A DNA stretch of 64,000 bases from Arcticibacter pallidicorallinus (GTDB taxonomy: Bacteria > Bacteroidota > Bacteroidia > Sphingobacteriales > Sphingobacteriaceae), in assembly GCF_003002875.1 (NCBI RefSeq), contig NZ_PVTH01000004.1:62001-126000 (forward strand), given 5' to 3'. A program made the position numbers and the translations under genes. The notes under the pieces were generated by a model. That model did not search any database and was not told where the DNA came from. It worked only from the letters and a program-made list of their open reading frames with translations. Every line of letters starts with the position of its first letter. Position 1 is the first letter of the stretch. Shown here piece by piece: positions 51,407-60,587 of this stretch.

Positions 51407-51856
51407 ATGAATAATCTCCCGGAGGATGATTTAAGTGTGAAGCAATCTATTGTAAACATGTTAGTCTGTATGGATATCGATCAGTTAAGAGAAGGCAATA
51501 TCATCGTTGTCTACCCCAGAGAAAACCAGGAAGGCATTTTATCTATAAGAGAAATGCATCAGAAGAGCGTTATTTGCGATATGCTGAGTCCGAGGGCCGG
51601 ATATCAATTCAGGATTCTATTGAATGAAATCAACCCGATCAGATTGTCGAATGATTGGTTGGTGAAGGCGTCGTTCAGACAGGATCCGGATGAGATGGAT
51701 AGATGGCTGGGGCCGGACGATTTGCTACCCTTTCGCTTTTTGGGTCGGTCTGGAATACTGGGACACGTTGATGAACGCAAAGTAGAATACCTGCATCAGC
51801 TGCAGAACACCTATTTTGAATTAACAGGTAAAAAGCTACATGTGTCTATAAACTAA
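51407..51856 (+). CDS. Unknown conserved-looking protein, 149 residues
   Basis: Starts at ATG 51407 (MNNLPEDDLSVKQSIVNMLV); a TATATTCG near-match to the -7 consensus at 51383-51390 excludes the open frame's earlier ATG. Contains NIIVVYPRENQEGILSIREM, SPRAGYQFRILLNEINPIRLS and FRQDPDEMDRWLGPDDLLPF. No signal, membrane helix or known motif; probably cytosolic. It is followed after 6 bases by the SelW-like gene, so the two are cotranscribed. Function not recognised. Confidence 0.7.
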   Translation: MNNLPEDDLSVKQSIVNMLVCMDIDQLREGNIIVVYPRENQEGILSIREMHQKSVICDMLSPRAGYQFRILLNEINPIRLSNDWLVKASFRQDPDEMDRWLGPDDLLPFRFLGRSGILGHVDERKVEYLHQLQNTYFELTGKKLHVSIN

Positions 51857-51862
51857 AATCTT

Positions 51863-52162
51863 ATGACGGAAACTTTGATCACAGAAACTAAGCGCACTGT
51901 GAGTATTGAATATTGCCCCAAGTGTGGCTGGCTGTTAAGGTCGGCTTACATGTCCCAAGAGTTGCTGACGACATTTTCAACCGATTTGGAGGGAGTTCTG
52001 TTAAAACCCTCTGAAACGAGCGGAACCTTTTCCGTACGTCTGGACGACGAGGTAATCTTCGACCGAAAGAGAGAAGGTCGCTTTCCTGAGATCAAAGAGT
52101 TGAAGCAGCTGATTCGCGACCGCGTTAACCCAGGTAAAAGCCTCGGACATTCTGACCGTTAG
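51863..52162 (+). CDS. SelT/SelW/SelH family redox protein
   Basis: 99 residues of the Rdx family. The redox motif EYCPKCGW (Cys18, Cys21) sits after the first strand, as in cysteine forms of selenoprotein W; no UGA selenocysteine is used. GTFSVRLDDEVIFDRKREGRFPEIKELKQLI is the typical second half. It is thought to act in thiol redox or glutathione-linked reactions. Probable operon with the unknown gene before it. Confidence 0.88.
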   Translation: MTETLITETKRTVSIEYCPKCGWLLRSAYMSQELLTTFSTDLEGVLLKPSETSGTFSVRLDDEVIFDRKREGRFPEIKELKQLIRDRVNPGKSLGHSDR

Positions 52163-52240
52163 GTTCAGACAATATAAATTTCTTTAAACAAAATCGGCTG
52201 GAAAGTCTTGTTATTTATATCATTATAAAAACAAGCACCT

Positions 52241-52774
52241 ATGACACAACTTACAGGAAACACCGTTAAAGAACAGCTTGACGAGATCGAATATATCAAA
52301 AAGGCCCGCGAGCTGTCGTCCAAGATTGCGGACATCAAGATTGCGATGCTGACAACGATAGAACCAGATGGCGGTATAGATAGCAGGCCCATGTACACCT
52401 TTAAAGTTGAGGACGATGGCCTGATCTGGATGTTCGCGAGAAAGAGTTCGAGGAAAACTACAGAGATTGAGCTGAACCCTAAGGTTGTACTCAATTACAG
52501 CGACCCTGCGAACGATTTATATGTCACCGTTAAAGGTACGGCGAGCATTACCAGCGATCCTCTGAAAATCGATGAGCTGTGGAATGACCGCTATAAAACC
52601 TGGTTCCCATATGGAAAAGAAGATCCGGAATTATGTCTTTTAAGGGTGCAGCCAGAAAAGGCTGAGTACTGGGATACACCCGACCTCCTCCTTGCACAGA
52701 TCGTTTCGCTGGTGAAGAACACCATCCAGGGCAAGGCGAATGAAGAAGGTGAACACAAGGAAATAGACTTTTAA
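52241..52774 (+). CDS. Pyridoxamine 5'-phosphate oxidase family (general stress) protein
   Basis: 177 residues with a flavin-binding split barrel: IAMLTTIEPDGGIDSRPMYTF, GLIWMFARKSSRKTTEIELN, YVTVKGTASITSD and RYKTWFPYGKEDPELCLLRVQP match the general stress protein 26 branch. It binds FMN or F420-like cofactors in relatives; reaction unknown. Convergent with mutS2, whose stop lies 1 base away. Confidence 0.88.
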   Translation: MTQLTGNTVKEQLDEIEYIKKARELSSKIADIKIAMLTTIEPDGGIDSRPMYTFKVEDDGLIWMFARKSSRKTTEIELNPKVVLNYSDPANDLYVTVKGTASITSDPLKIDELWNDRYKTWFPYGKEDPELCLLRVQPEKAEYWDTPDLLLAQIVSLVKNTIQGKANEEGEHKEIDF

Positions 52775-52775
52775 A

Positions 52776-55142
52776 TCAGCTTAAATATACATAAGTGATG
52801 CCGTCGCCGCCCCGATCGGCATGCTCATCTTCCATCCGCGATACCTGGGAATATTTACTCAGGTATCCGCGGATCAATTTCCTGAGGATACCATCGCCTT
52901 TTCCGTGAATAATTTTAAGACTTGACATGCCCATCATCAGTGCCCTGTCGAGGTATTTCTCAATTTCCTGTACCGCGTCTTCTCCCCTCATTCCCCGTAT
53001 GTCAATCTCCGGACTAAAAGACGCGTAAGTATCTGTTAATTGGGAGGAGTAAGACTTTCGTATTTCCTTTGGCACCTCTTTCTTCGTTATACGTTCAACC
53101 CTTTTTCTCTTGACAACTGAACGAAGTTCCCCAATGGCAAGGATAACATTATCTTTCGTCACGTCGATAACCTGCCCTACAGTTTCGGAATCCGTTAGCT
53201 TAACCCAGTCACCGTGTTTCAGCTCTTCGTCGGCTTTTGAAACCTGCTTAGGAGCTTCTTTGGCGATCTGGTGTTTTTTCAGCTCCTGCTGAAGATTCTG
53301 GCGAAGCTTCGCCGTACCTTCCTTTTCAGCTTTGGTTTCCTTAATTTCAGATATCGTATTCTCTATTAGCTTATTGGCATTCAGGATGATATTTTGAGCC
53401 TCTTTCTTAGCTTCTTTCAAAATGGCTTTCTTATTCTCATCAAGATACTCTTTCAGCTGTTCATTTTCACGAAGCAGTACATCGACGCGACGTTGCTGCT
53501 TGTCAAGCACAACCTTCTTTTCAAGCAGTTCTTTCTTATCCCGTTCAAGATCTACCAATAGGGTGTCAACTTTCTTCTGATGGGTTCCGATTTTATTTTT
53601 AGCGGCGTTAAGTACCTGCTCGGGCAGACCGATCTTTTGAGCAATTTCAAAAGCATAAGAACTACCAGGCTTGCCCATCTCTAGGATATACATGGGTTGC
53701 ATCTCCAGGTTATTGAACATCATGGAGGCGTTCTCCAGTCCCTCTGTTGCATTGGCGAACAGCTTGAGGTTCGAATAGTGAGTGGTAACAACGCCGCGGA
53801 TTTTCTTCCTGTTGAGGGCATCAAGAACCGCCTCAGCGATAGGTCCGCCAAATTGAGGATCTGTCCCTGTACCAAACTCATCAATGAGCACAAGCGTTTT
53901 ACCGCCGGCATTTTCGACGAAATATTTCATCTTGGATAGATGGGCACTGTAGGTACTCAGGTCGCTTTCTATTGACTGATCATCACCGATATCTGCAAAT
54001 ACCTGCTTAAAAACACCGAAGACGGAATGTTCGTCAACAGGCACAAGCAGACCTGCCTGTACCATGATTTGTAGCAATCCTACAGTCTTCATACAGACCG
54101 ACTTCCCTCCGGCATTAGGTCCTGACACGACGACGACTCTTTGCTTTTCATCTATGTTGATGTTGAGAGGCACGACGGTTTGTTTCTCCTTACGAAGCGC
54201 AAGCAACAGTAAGGGGTGCCGGGCATTGACGAGGCTGAGCTCTGCTTTATTGACAAGCACGGGCATCTCCGATTCGGTTTCGATAGCGAACAGTGCCTTG
54301 GCTCTGACGAAATCGAGCTTTGTAAGCAGACCGTGATAGGCCATGAACAAAGGAACATAAGGTCGTAGGTCATTGCTAAGCGCAACCAGGATACGAATAA
54401 TCTCCCTTCGCTTATCAAACTCGAGATCCCTGACCTTGTTATTTAACTGGAATACCTCTTCAGGCTCCAGATAAACAGTTTGTCCGGATGCAGACTCATC
54501 ATGAACGAAGCCTTTTACTTTTCTTTTGTTTTCCGCCAGAAGGGGAATACAAAGTCGGCCATCCCGAATGGTGAGGGATCCGTCGGCTGTATATCCGCTG
54601 TTTTGCGCTGTTTTGAAAATATGGTCGATCTTTTTCCTTGCCTCCTGTTCAGCCCGAGCGATACCTGCCACTATTTCCTGCAGCTCCCGGGAAGCATTTG
54701 CCCTGATCTTTCCTTTTTCATCGATTACAGATTCAATGCTCTTCAAAATCTTTTTCTCGATCGGCAAATGCTCGAAAAGGGCTTCTAAAGTAGGGTACCT
54801 GCTCTCCCTCTCATTGAAATAGCTAATAACGGAGAAAACGGTTTGCAGCGACAGCAAAACCTGATGGAGCTCTGCTTCAGTGAGGAATGCACCCTCCACG
54901 CGGATCTTCTCGGCCAGCGACTTGATATCGAACAAGTGGCGAATAGGCAGTGGGGAGTCGTTCTCGAGTATCTCCTTAAACTCCCGCGTCTGCCGAAGGA
55001 ACTTATAGATGTTATCATAATTCGACATCATCTGAATTTTATCGACCATTTGACGACCCATATCACTCAGACAAAGCGATTGTATATGTATTTTTACGTC
55101 TGTAAACCCTAGTTTATCAGCAGCATTATTGGGGTAGATCAT
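52776..55142 (-). CDS. mutS2: MutS2 endonuclease/ribosome-rescue ATPase
   Basis: 788 residues, full MutS2 length. Lever and clamp region, ATPase with VVVSGPNAGGKSVCMKTVG (Walker A), LVLIDEFGTGTDPQFGG (Walker B) and TTHYSNLKLF; a long coiled coil (~520-630) with many Lys/Glu; a KOW-like segment (HGDWVKLTDSETVGQVIDV) and C-terminal Smr nuclease domain (DIRGMRGEDAVQEIEKYLD, IIHGKGDGILRKLI). Relatives suppress recombination or split collided ribosomes. Its ATG overlaps the upstream lipoprotein TGA. Confidence 0.94.
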   Translation of the reverse strand: MIYPNNAADKLGFTDVKIHIQSLCLSDMGRQMVDKIQMMSNYDNIYKFLRQTREFKEILENDSPLPIRHLFDIKSLAEKIRVEGAFLTEAELHQVLLSLQTVFSVISYFNERESRYPTLEALFEHLPIEKKILKSIESVIDEKGKIRANASRELQEIVAGIARAEQEARKKIDHIFKTAQNSGYTADGSLTIRDGRLCIPLLAENKRKVKGFVHDESASGQTVYLEPEEVFQLNNKVRDLEFDKRREIIRILVALSNDLRPYVPLFMAYHGLLTKLDFVRAKALFAIETESEMPVLVNKAELSLVNARHPLLLLALRKEKQTVVPLNINIDEKQRVVVVSGPNAGGKSVCMKTVGLLQIMVQAGLLVPVDEHSVFGVFKQVFADIGDDQSIESDLSTYSAHLSKMKYFVENAGGKTLVLIDEFGTGTDPQFGGPIAEAVLDALNRKKIRGVVTTHYSNLKLFANATEGLENASMMFNNLEMQPMYILEMGKPGSSYAFEIAQKIGLPEQVLNAAKNKIGTHQKKVDTLLVDLERDKKELLEKKVVLDKQQRRVDVLLRENEQLKEYLDENKKAILKEAKKEAQNIILNANKLIENTISEIKETKAEKEGTAKLRQNLQQELKKHQIAKEAPKQVSKADEELKHGDWVKLTDSETVGQVIDVTKDNVILAIGELRSVVKRKRVERITKKEVPKEIRKSYSSQLTDTYASFSPEIDIRGMRGEDAVQEIEKYLDRALMMGMSSLKIIHGKGDGILRKLIRGYLSKYSQVSRMEDEHADRGGDGITYVYLS

Positions 55143-55720
55143 TTTTTAACTCTCGTTTTCATCAATGAGTCCCGTCTCAGGGAATCCTGTTTCTTCCAAT
55201 TTTCTCTCTCCAGCAGTCCCTGAAACGTCCATTTCTTCATCGGAATAACCTTAAACGTATCGATCTTAATATATTGTTTATTCAGTGAATCATTTCGCAA
55301 AGAGTCGTTCTTCAACTTCAGTTTTTGTGCTATAAGTTGCTGTTCCCTATTGTACTTATCCTGCTGTTCCTGCTGTTTTTTCTCTTCCATCAAACGCTGT
55401 TCCTTTTCGAGATTCTCCAGGTTTTTGATGATCGTTTCGTACATGGTTTTCAATTCCGCAGGATTTCGGGAATAATATTCCAGACTCTTCCGGATACCGG
55501 CAGAATCAGTATCATGTTTCTTATATATGGCGCCATATAAAGTCGCAATCTTATTTCTGTTGCTGTCTGCGTAAAGTGAGCTTGCATAGCCATCTGCCAG
55601 GTGCACACTGGTGAGCACATCGATCATCTCCTCTTTGCCCATTATGCCCTCAGGACGATCACCAGATTTACAGGCGCTAAGAAAAATGATTATAAAAAAC
55701 AGTAACAATAAACGCTTCAT
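55139..55720 (-). CDS. DUF4296 domain lipoprotein
   Basis: 193 residues. Lipobox LSAC (Cys ~17), then GIMGKEEMIDVLTSVHLADGYASSL and a long charged coiled coil (LENLEKEQRLMEEKKQQEQQDKYNREQQL). It matches DUF4296 lipoproteins of Bacteroidota, whose role is unknown. It is translationally coupled to mutS2 (ATGA overlap at 55139-55142) and divergent from the YggS gene. Confidence 0.85.
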   Translation of the reverse strand: MKRLLLLFFIIIFLSACKSGDRPEGIMGKEEMIDVLTSVHLADGYASSLYADSNRNKIATLYGAIYKKHDTDSAGIRKSLEYYSRNPAELKTMYETIIKNLENLEKEQRLMEEKKQQEQQDKYNREQQLIAQKLKLKNDSLRNDSLNKQYIKIDTFKVIPMKKWTFQGLLERENWKKQDSLRRDSLMKTRVKK

Positions 55721-55760
55721 TTAGTAATTTAGCCAGATTAGGGGTTAAAAATACACATAA

Positions 55761-56504
55761 ATGAGCATTGCAGCCAACTTGACGAAATTAAAGAATGAAG
55801 TGAGCTCTTCGGCGGTGAAGCTGATCGCGGTTTCAAAGACCAAGCCGGTAGCCGATATCCTGGAGGCTTACGAGGCTGGACAGCGAATTTTCGGGGAGAA
55901 TCAAGTGCAGGAACTGGTAGAAAAGCACGAGCAGCTTCCGCATGATATTGAATGGCACTTGCTCGGGCACCTGCAAACGAATAAAGTAAAATATATCGCT
56001 CCCTTCATCAGCCTGATCCATTCTGTGGATAGCTTGAAGCTTCTCAAGGAAATTGACAAGCAGGGGGAAAAGAACAAGCGGATTATTGACTGCCTGATTC
56101 AAATTTACATTGCGGATGAGGAAACGAAGTTTGGACTTGGTTTCGATGAAGCAATTGAGCTTCTGCGGTCTGAAGAGTTTTCGGCTATGAAACATGTGCG
56201 TATTGTAGGTGTTATGGGGATAGCTACCAATACAGACCAGGAAAAGCAGATAAGAGACGAATTCAATGAACTGAAGGTACTGTTTGACGGACTAAAGGCG
56301 TCGTTTTTCCGTAAAACGGATTCTTTTAAAGAGATATCCATGGGAATGTCGTCAGATTACAAGATTGCTATAGAGCAGGGAAGCACCATGATTCGTGTGG
56401 GGAGCTCTATCTTCGGTAAGCGTGTTATTCCGCATTGGAAAAACAAGGATAGCTCCGATGCGACCACTCCCCTTTCTGATAGTTCCGACGCAACATCAAA
56501 CTAA
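55761..56504 (+). CDS. YggS/PLPBP family pyridoxal-phosphate homeostasis protein
   Basis: 247 residues: LIAVSKTKPVADILEAYEAG carries the PLP lysine, then FGENQVQELVEKHEQL, WHLLGHLQTNKVKYI, SVDSLKLLKEI and the phosphate loop SMGMSSDYKIAIEQGSTMIRVGSSIFG. It binds PLP and buffers its supply, with no known catalysis. The C-terminus has a small Ser/Asp repeat (KDSSDATTPLSDSSDATSN) not typical of the family. The stop is followed at once by the GNAT start. Confidence 0.93.
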   Translation: MSIAANLTKLKNEVSSSAVKLIAVSKTKPVADILEAYEAGQRIFGENQVQELVEKHEQLPHDIEWHLLGHLQTNKVKYIAPFISLIHSVDSLKLLKEIDKQGEKNKRIIDCLIQIYIADEETKFGLGFDEAIELLRSEEFSAMKHVRIVGVMGIATNTDQEKQIRDEFNELKVLFDGLKASFFRKTDSFKEISMGMSSDYKIAIEQGSTMIRVGSSIFGKRVIPHWKNKDSSDATTPLSDSSDATSN

Positions 56505-56996
56505 ATGGATATAGCTATTCGCCGTGCCCGCAGGGATGATTGCGGGCATCTACTTGAAATGGTTAAAGGGCTTGCTCTGTATGAAAAGGCTCCGCAGGAA
56601 GTAACCGTAACGTTAGAAGAGTTTACTGATTCAGGCTTTGGGACAGATCCGGTATGGACTGCCTTCGTTGCTGAGGTAGATGGCCGCCTGGAAGGCTTCG
56701 CCTTGTACTATGTGCGCTTCTCGACCTGGAAAGGCTGCAGGATGTATCTGGAAGATTTTTATGTAAATGAAAGTCTGAGAGGAAATGGAGTCGGCACTTT
56801 GCTGTTTGAGCGCATCTTGCAGGAGGCCAGGGAGAAGAAATTTAATGGCATAAGCTGGCAGGTACTCGACTGGAATGAGCCTGCTATCAACTTTTATAAA
56901 AAATACAATGCGCGTTTTGAAGGCGAATGGATCAATGTTTCGTTAAGCAGTGATCAGCTTTCCGAATGCCTCGTTACACCACCGCTACATGATTGA
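56505..56996 (+). CDS. GNAT family N-acetyltransferase
   Basis: 163 residues: IRRARRDDCGHLLEMVKGLALYEKAP at the N-terminus, MYLEDFYVNESLRGNGVGTLLFERI with the acetyl-CoA R/QxxGxG/A motif, and ISWQVLDWNEPAINFYKKYNA. It resembles diamine (spermidine/spermine) acetyltransferases, especially YLEDFYV and WQVLDWN. It begins at the base after the YggS stop codon and overlaps the aspartate kinase start by 8 bases. Confidence 0.88.
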   Translation: MDIAIRRARRDDCGHLLEMVKGLALYEKAPQEVTVTLEEFTDSGFGTDPVWTAFVAEVDGRLEGFALYYVRFSTWKGCRMYLEDFYVNESLRGNGVGTLLFERILQEAREKKFNGISWQVLDWNEPAINFYKKYNARFEGEWINVSLSSDQLSECLVTPPLHD

Positions 56997-58248
56997 AGTA
57001 TATAAATTTGGAGGAGCATCATCCAAAGATGCAGAAGGCATCAAAAACATAGCCTATATATTGTCATTAAAACCCGAGCTCCAGCTACTTATTGTGGTCT
57101 CAGCTATCGGAAAGACTACGAACGCATTGGAAGAGCTCCTGAACGCCTATGTCGACCGGAAGGATAATACCATAGATATTCTGGACGCGATCAAAGTGTA
57201 CCACGAAAAGATTATTGATGACTTATTTGATGACAAAGCTCATCCTGTCTATGACGATGTCGCTAATGCTTTCGTGGAGATCGAGTGGATTCTGGAAGAG
57301 GAACCGTATGACAGTTACGATTACCTGTACGATCAGATCGTATCTGTTGGTGAACTGGTATCTTCCAAAATTGTGAGTCACTATCTGAACAGCTCCGGAA
57401 TGGCAAATCAATGGACCGATGCACGCAGTTATATTCAGACTGACAATACCTACCGCCGAGGAAAGGTAGACTGGGAGAAAACCTCTGACAGGATAAAAGA
57501 ACAGCTCATCCCAGTGCTGCGGAACCAATATATTGTAACGCAGGGCTTCATTGGTGGAACTTCAGAAAATTTCACTACCACGCTTGGTCGGGAAGGTTCT
57601 GACTATTCGGCAGCCATATTTGCTACAGGTCTGGGTGCTCGGGCAGTTACGATATGGAAAGATGTCCCCGGAGTTCTCAATGCGGATCCAAAGCTATTCA
57701 CTAACACGAAAAAGTATGAGGAGCTTTCTTACCGCGAGGCCATTGAAATGACCTATTACGGGGCAACGGTCATTCATCCCAAAACAATCAAGCCGCTCCA
57801 GAATAAAGATATTCCGCTGTACGTAAAACCTTTTAATGCCCCTGAGGAAAGTGGTACTCGCATTACGAATACTGATCTTAAAATCACAGAGCCTGCGGTC
57901 ATCATTAAGAATAATCAGATCCTTATTTCGCTTACAACAAAGGATCTATCGTTCATCACAGAAGAGCACATCAGTATGATATACAGAAGCTTTGCTGATT
58001 TTGCGATTAAAATGAACGTAGTGCAGGTTTCGGCAACCAGCTTATCAGGATGTATTGATAGTGATCAACGTACGTTTACCCGACTGATTGCTTTACTTGA
58101 GGAGAAGTTTATTGTAAAATACAACGGGGATCTCCAGCTTGTAACGATGAGGCATTATGAGAGGGATCTTTTACATGAATTCACTCAGGGCAGAACGATT
58201 ATGCTCGAACAAAGCAGCCGCGTAACTGCCCAGGTGGTTTTAAAATAA
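56989..58248 (+). CDS. lysC: Aspartate kinase
   Basis: 420 residues from ATG 56989 (MIEVYKFGGASSKDAEGI); the frame's earlier ATG lies inside the GNAT gene. Amino-acid kinase motifs: VYKFGGASSKD, IVVSAIGKTTNAL, VTQGFIGGT, LGREGSDYSAAIFA and VIHPKTIKPLQNKDIPLYV, then a C-terminal ACT pair (LISLTTKDLSFITEEHI). It makes aspartyl phosphate for Lys, Met and Thr; monofunctional, as the homoserine dehydrogenase half is absent. Overlaps the GNAT gene by 8 bases. Confidence 0.9.
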   Translation: MIEVYKFGGASSKDAEGIKNIAYILSLKPELQLLIVVSAIGKTTNALEELLNAYVDRKDNTIDILDAIKVYHEKIIDDLFDDKAHPVYDDVANAFVEIEWILEEEPYDSYDYLYDQIVSVGELVSSKIVSHYLNSSGMANQWTDARSYIQTDNTYRRGKVDWEKTSDRIKEQLIPVLRNQYIVTQGFIGGTSENFTTTLGREGSDYSAAIFATGLGARAVTIWKDVPGVLNADPKLFTNTKKYEELSYREAIEMTYYGATVIHPKTIKPLQNKDIPLYVKPFNAPEESGTRITNTDLKITEPAVIIKNNQILISLTTKDLSFITEEHISMIYRSFADFAIKMNVVQVSATSLSGCIDSDQRTFTRLIALLEEKFIVKYNGDLQLVTMRHYERDLLHEFTQGRTIMLEQSSRVTAQVVLK

Positions 58249-58255
58249 GTATGAA

Positions 58256-59437
58256 ATGAATGCTGCCCTCCTTAGTCCTGCCGTTCAGAAATATATTGCA
58301 GACAATCTCCATGCTGACGTTCACAAAGTCATGCTGGGTAAGAGCCCGTTCGATGGAATAAGCGCACGGGAACTAGCCGAGCAGATTGACAGCAAGAGGC
58401 GGTCGGAGAAAAAGCTACCTACCTGGTTTGTAAACGAAGGGATTTATTACCCCCCAAAACTTTCGATAGAGCAAACTTCATCAGAAACGACAGCTGCTTA
58501 TAAAGCCAGATTACTGAAAGGTTCACATGCTATCGATCTAACAGGTGGATTTGGTGTTGACAGCTATTATTTTTCTCAAGCCACTGATCACCTGATTCAT
58601 GTAGAACGAAATAAAGACTTGTCGGAGATAGCAAAACACAATCTCCAGGTTTTAGGCAGAACTAACATCTCTTTCCTAACCGAGGATTCCCTATCCTTCC
58701 TTGAACGATATCCCGGGCGATTTGATACCATTTATGTCGACCCTTCCAGGCGAGTTGAAAACAAGAAGGTTTTTCTGCTTGAAGACACAGAACCGAACGT
58801 TGTAAGCAGTCTGCCTCTTTTTTTCAACATGGCGGACAGGGTTGTAGTGAAGACATCCCCTATGTTGGACATACAGGCCGGTTTGAAGGCTTTTGGAGGC
58901 ACGACAGAAGAATTGCACGTTATGAGTGTAAAAAACGATTGCAAGGAATTACTTTGGGTCTTGTCTGCAGGAAACACTCAGGAGCCAAGGATCATTTGCT
59001 CTGTGCTGGGCGGAGAGCAAATGATCGAATTTGTATTTACACTATCTGATGAACGCAGCGAAGTCATTAGCAAATATACCACCCCTATGAGTTATTTGTA
59101 TGAACCTGATGTCGCTGTCTTGAAGGCGGGTGCCTTCAAGACGATTGCTGCGCGGTTCGACTTGCTCAAGTTAGATGTCAATACCCATCTGTATACTTCC
59201 GGAACTCTTAAAGAGGCTTTCCCCGGGAAAATCTTCAAAATTATTTCCTCGGATTCTTATAGTGAGTTTTCCCGCCAAAAGATCTCAGGCAACTTTAATA
59301 TAGTGAGCCGGAATTTTCCATTATCGCCCGACCAGCTTAAAAAAAAACATAAGCTTAGTGACGGCGGAAGCGACTTCCTAATATTCACGAGGTCAAATAA
59401 TCAACTGGTGACCGTCAGAGCTGAACGGACTTTTTAA
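58256..59437 (+). CDS. THUMP-like domain SAM-dependent methyltransferase
   Basis: 393 residues: a helical start (LLSPAVQKYIADNLHADVHK), a Rossmann methyltransferase core with AIDLTGGFGVDSYYFS (motif I), TIYVDPSRRVENKKVFLLED (motif IV-like DPSRR) and VVKTSPMLDI, and a C-terminal THUMP-like/RNA-binding region. It probably methylates tRNA or rRNA; target unknown. It follows aspartate kinase by 7 bases and ends the YggS-GNAT-kinase operon before the cspA terminator. Confidence 0.85.
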   Translation: MNAALLSPAVQKYIADNLHADVHKVMLGKSPFDGISARELAEQIDSKRRSEKKLPTWFVNEGIYYPPKLSIEQTSSETTAAYKARLLKGSHAIDLTGGFGVDSYYFSQATDHLIHVERNKDLSEIAKHNLQVLGRTNISFLTEDSLSFLERYPGRFDTIYVDPSRRVENKKVFLLEDTEPNVVSSLPLFFNMADRVVVKTSPMLDIQAGLKAFGGTTEELHVMSVKNDCKELLWVLSAGNTQEPRIICSVLGGEQMIEFVFTLSDERSEVISKYTTPMSYLYEPDVAVLKAGAFKTIAARFDLLKLDVNTHLYTSGTLKEAFPGKIFKIISSDSYSEFSRQKISGNFNIVSRNFPLSPDQLKKKHKLSDGGSDFLIFTRSNNQLVTVRAERTF

Positions 59438-59446
59438 TAACAAAAA

Positions 59447-59466
59447 AAGCCCCATGGCTGGGGCTT
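59447..59466 (-). terminator. Terminator of cspA
   Basis: AAGCCCC/GGGGCTT stem with 6-base loop; the minus strand ends in seven Ts. It may also stop transcription from the plus-strand operon. Confidence 0.8.
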
Positions 59467-59497
59467 ACTAATTAGTATAAAAGGATACAATAAAAAA

Positions 59498-59695
59498 TTA
59501 AGCTTTCTTTACGTCAACTGCTTGTAGGCCTTTTTTACCTTCCGCAACTTCATATTCGACCGAATCATTTTCTCCAAGAGCATTCACTCCGCCTTCAACA
59601 TCCTTGAAGTGAACAAAAACTTCTTTACCGTCGTCCCCTACGATAAAACCATAACCTTTTTCGGCATTAAACCATTTAACTTTTCCAGTTTTCAT
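59498..59695 (-). CDS. cspA: Cold-shock domain protein
   Basis: 65 residues: KTGKVKWFNAEKGYGFIVGD with RNP1 (KGYGFI) and KEVFVHF (RNP2), a single-stranded nucleic acid chaperone of the CspA type. A leader of 60 or more bases upstream is AT-rich with no exact -7 match close by, so a long 5' leader as in other csp genes is possible. The upstream neighbour on the same strand is the peroxiredoxin gene. Confidence 0.95.
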   Translation of the reverse strand: MKTGKVKWFNAEKGYGFIVGDDGKEVFVHFKDVEGGVNALGENDSVEYEVAEGKKGLQAVDVKKA

Positions 59696-59839
59696 AATAA
59701 TAAGATTTGTTTAGGTACTGATAATGTGCAACTACTGAAAAAGAAATATTCATTAATTTATCAAGATGTATGGCACAAAACTCTTAACCAAATGTATAAA
59801 TTTAGAGTAAGATATGCAATTCTATCAAGTAGTCAAAAG

Positions 59840-60478
59840 CTATTCGCTGTCAGGCTGTGGAGTGAACCTCAGATATGGCTTTACTATACGATGGCCTTTC
59901 GGAAATTTCTCAGGAATATCTTCTGTCTTAATGGAGTTAGCAACGACAACATCTTCTCCCTGCTGCCAGTCAGCCGGCGTAGCGACGCTATGTTTAGCAG
60001 TAAGTTGCAGCGAGTCAATTACTCGAAGAATCTCTTGAAAGTTCCTACCGGTAGACGCAGGATAAGAAATGATCAACTTTACCTTTTTATCAGGGGCGAT
60101 CACGAATAATGATCTGACCGTCAGCGTATCAGACGCATTCGGATGAATCATACCATACGCGTTTGAGATCTCTTTACTCTCATCGGCTATCAAAGGGAAA
60201 TTTACTTCCACTCCCTGAGTCTCATTTATATCCTGAATCCAGCCTTCATGTTTTCCTACCGGATCAACGCTCAAAGCTATAACCTTAACATTACGCTTGG
60301 CGAACTCATCACTTAAGGAAGCTGTTTTCCCTAATTCTGTTGTACACACAGGAGTGTAGTCTGCTGGATGCGAAAATAAAACAACCCAACTATCTCCTAC
60401 GTAATCATAGAAGTTAATTTCGCCTTGTGATGTTTGGGCAGTAAAATTTGGTGCTGTGTCTCCTAGTCTTAAGCTCAT
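59840..60478 (-). CDS. 1-Cys peroxiredoxin (Prx6 type)
   Basis: 212 residues. FSHPADYTPVCTTELG holds peroxidatic Cys45 with the PxxxTxxC motif, followed by DVIALSVDPVGKHEGWIQDI-type active-site helix and the C-terminal half of Prx6 (SLFVIAPDKKVKLIISYPAST, RNFQEILRVIDSLQLT). No resolving cysteine, so it relies on an external reductant. It detoxifies hydrogen and organic peroxides. Monocistronic. Confidence 0.93.
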   Translation of the reverse strand: MSLRLGDTAPNFTAQTSQGEINFYDYVGDSWVVLFSHPADYTPVCTTELGKTASLSDEFAKRNVKVIALSVDPVGKHEGWIQDINETQGVEVNFPLIADESKEISNAYGMIHPNASDTLTVRSLFVIAPDKKVKLIISYPASTGRNFQEILRVIDSLQLTAKHSVATPADWQQGEDVVVANSIKTEDIPEKFPKGHRIVKPYLRFTPQPDSE

Positions 60479-60587
60479 AGTAATTGATATTAGCGTTTCG
60501 TTTTAAGTCTACTAATTTAATAGATTTCAAACAAGAAAAAGAAAATTAGTGTCTGTTTAACATCATGTTTTCTCCTGACGGCCCGTC

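Noticed and set aside
59609-60109. 166-codon plus-strand open frame antisense to cspA and the peroxiredoxin gene
   Set aside because: It lies opposite two well-recognised genes, has no family-like sequence and is explained as a shadow frame.
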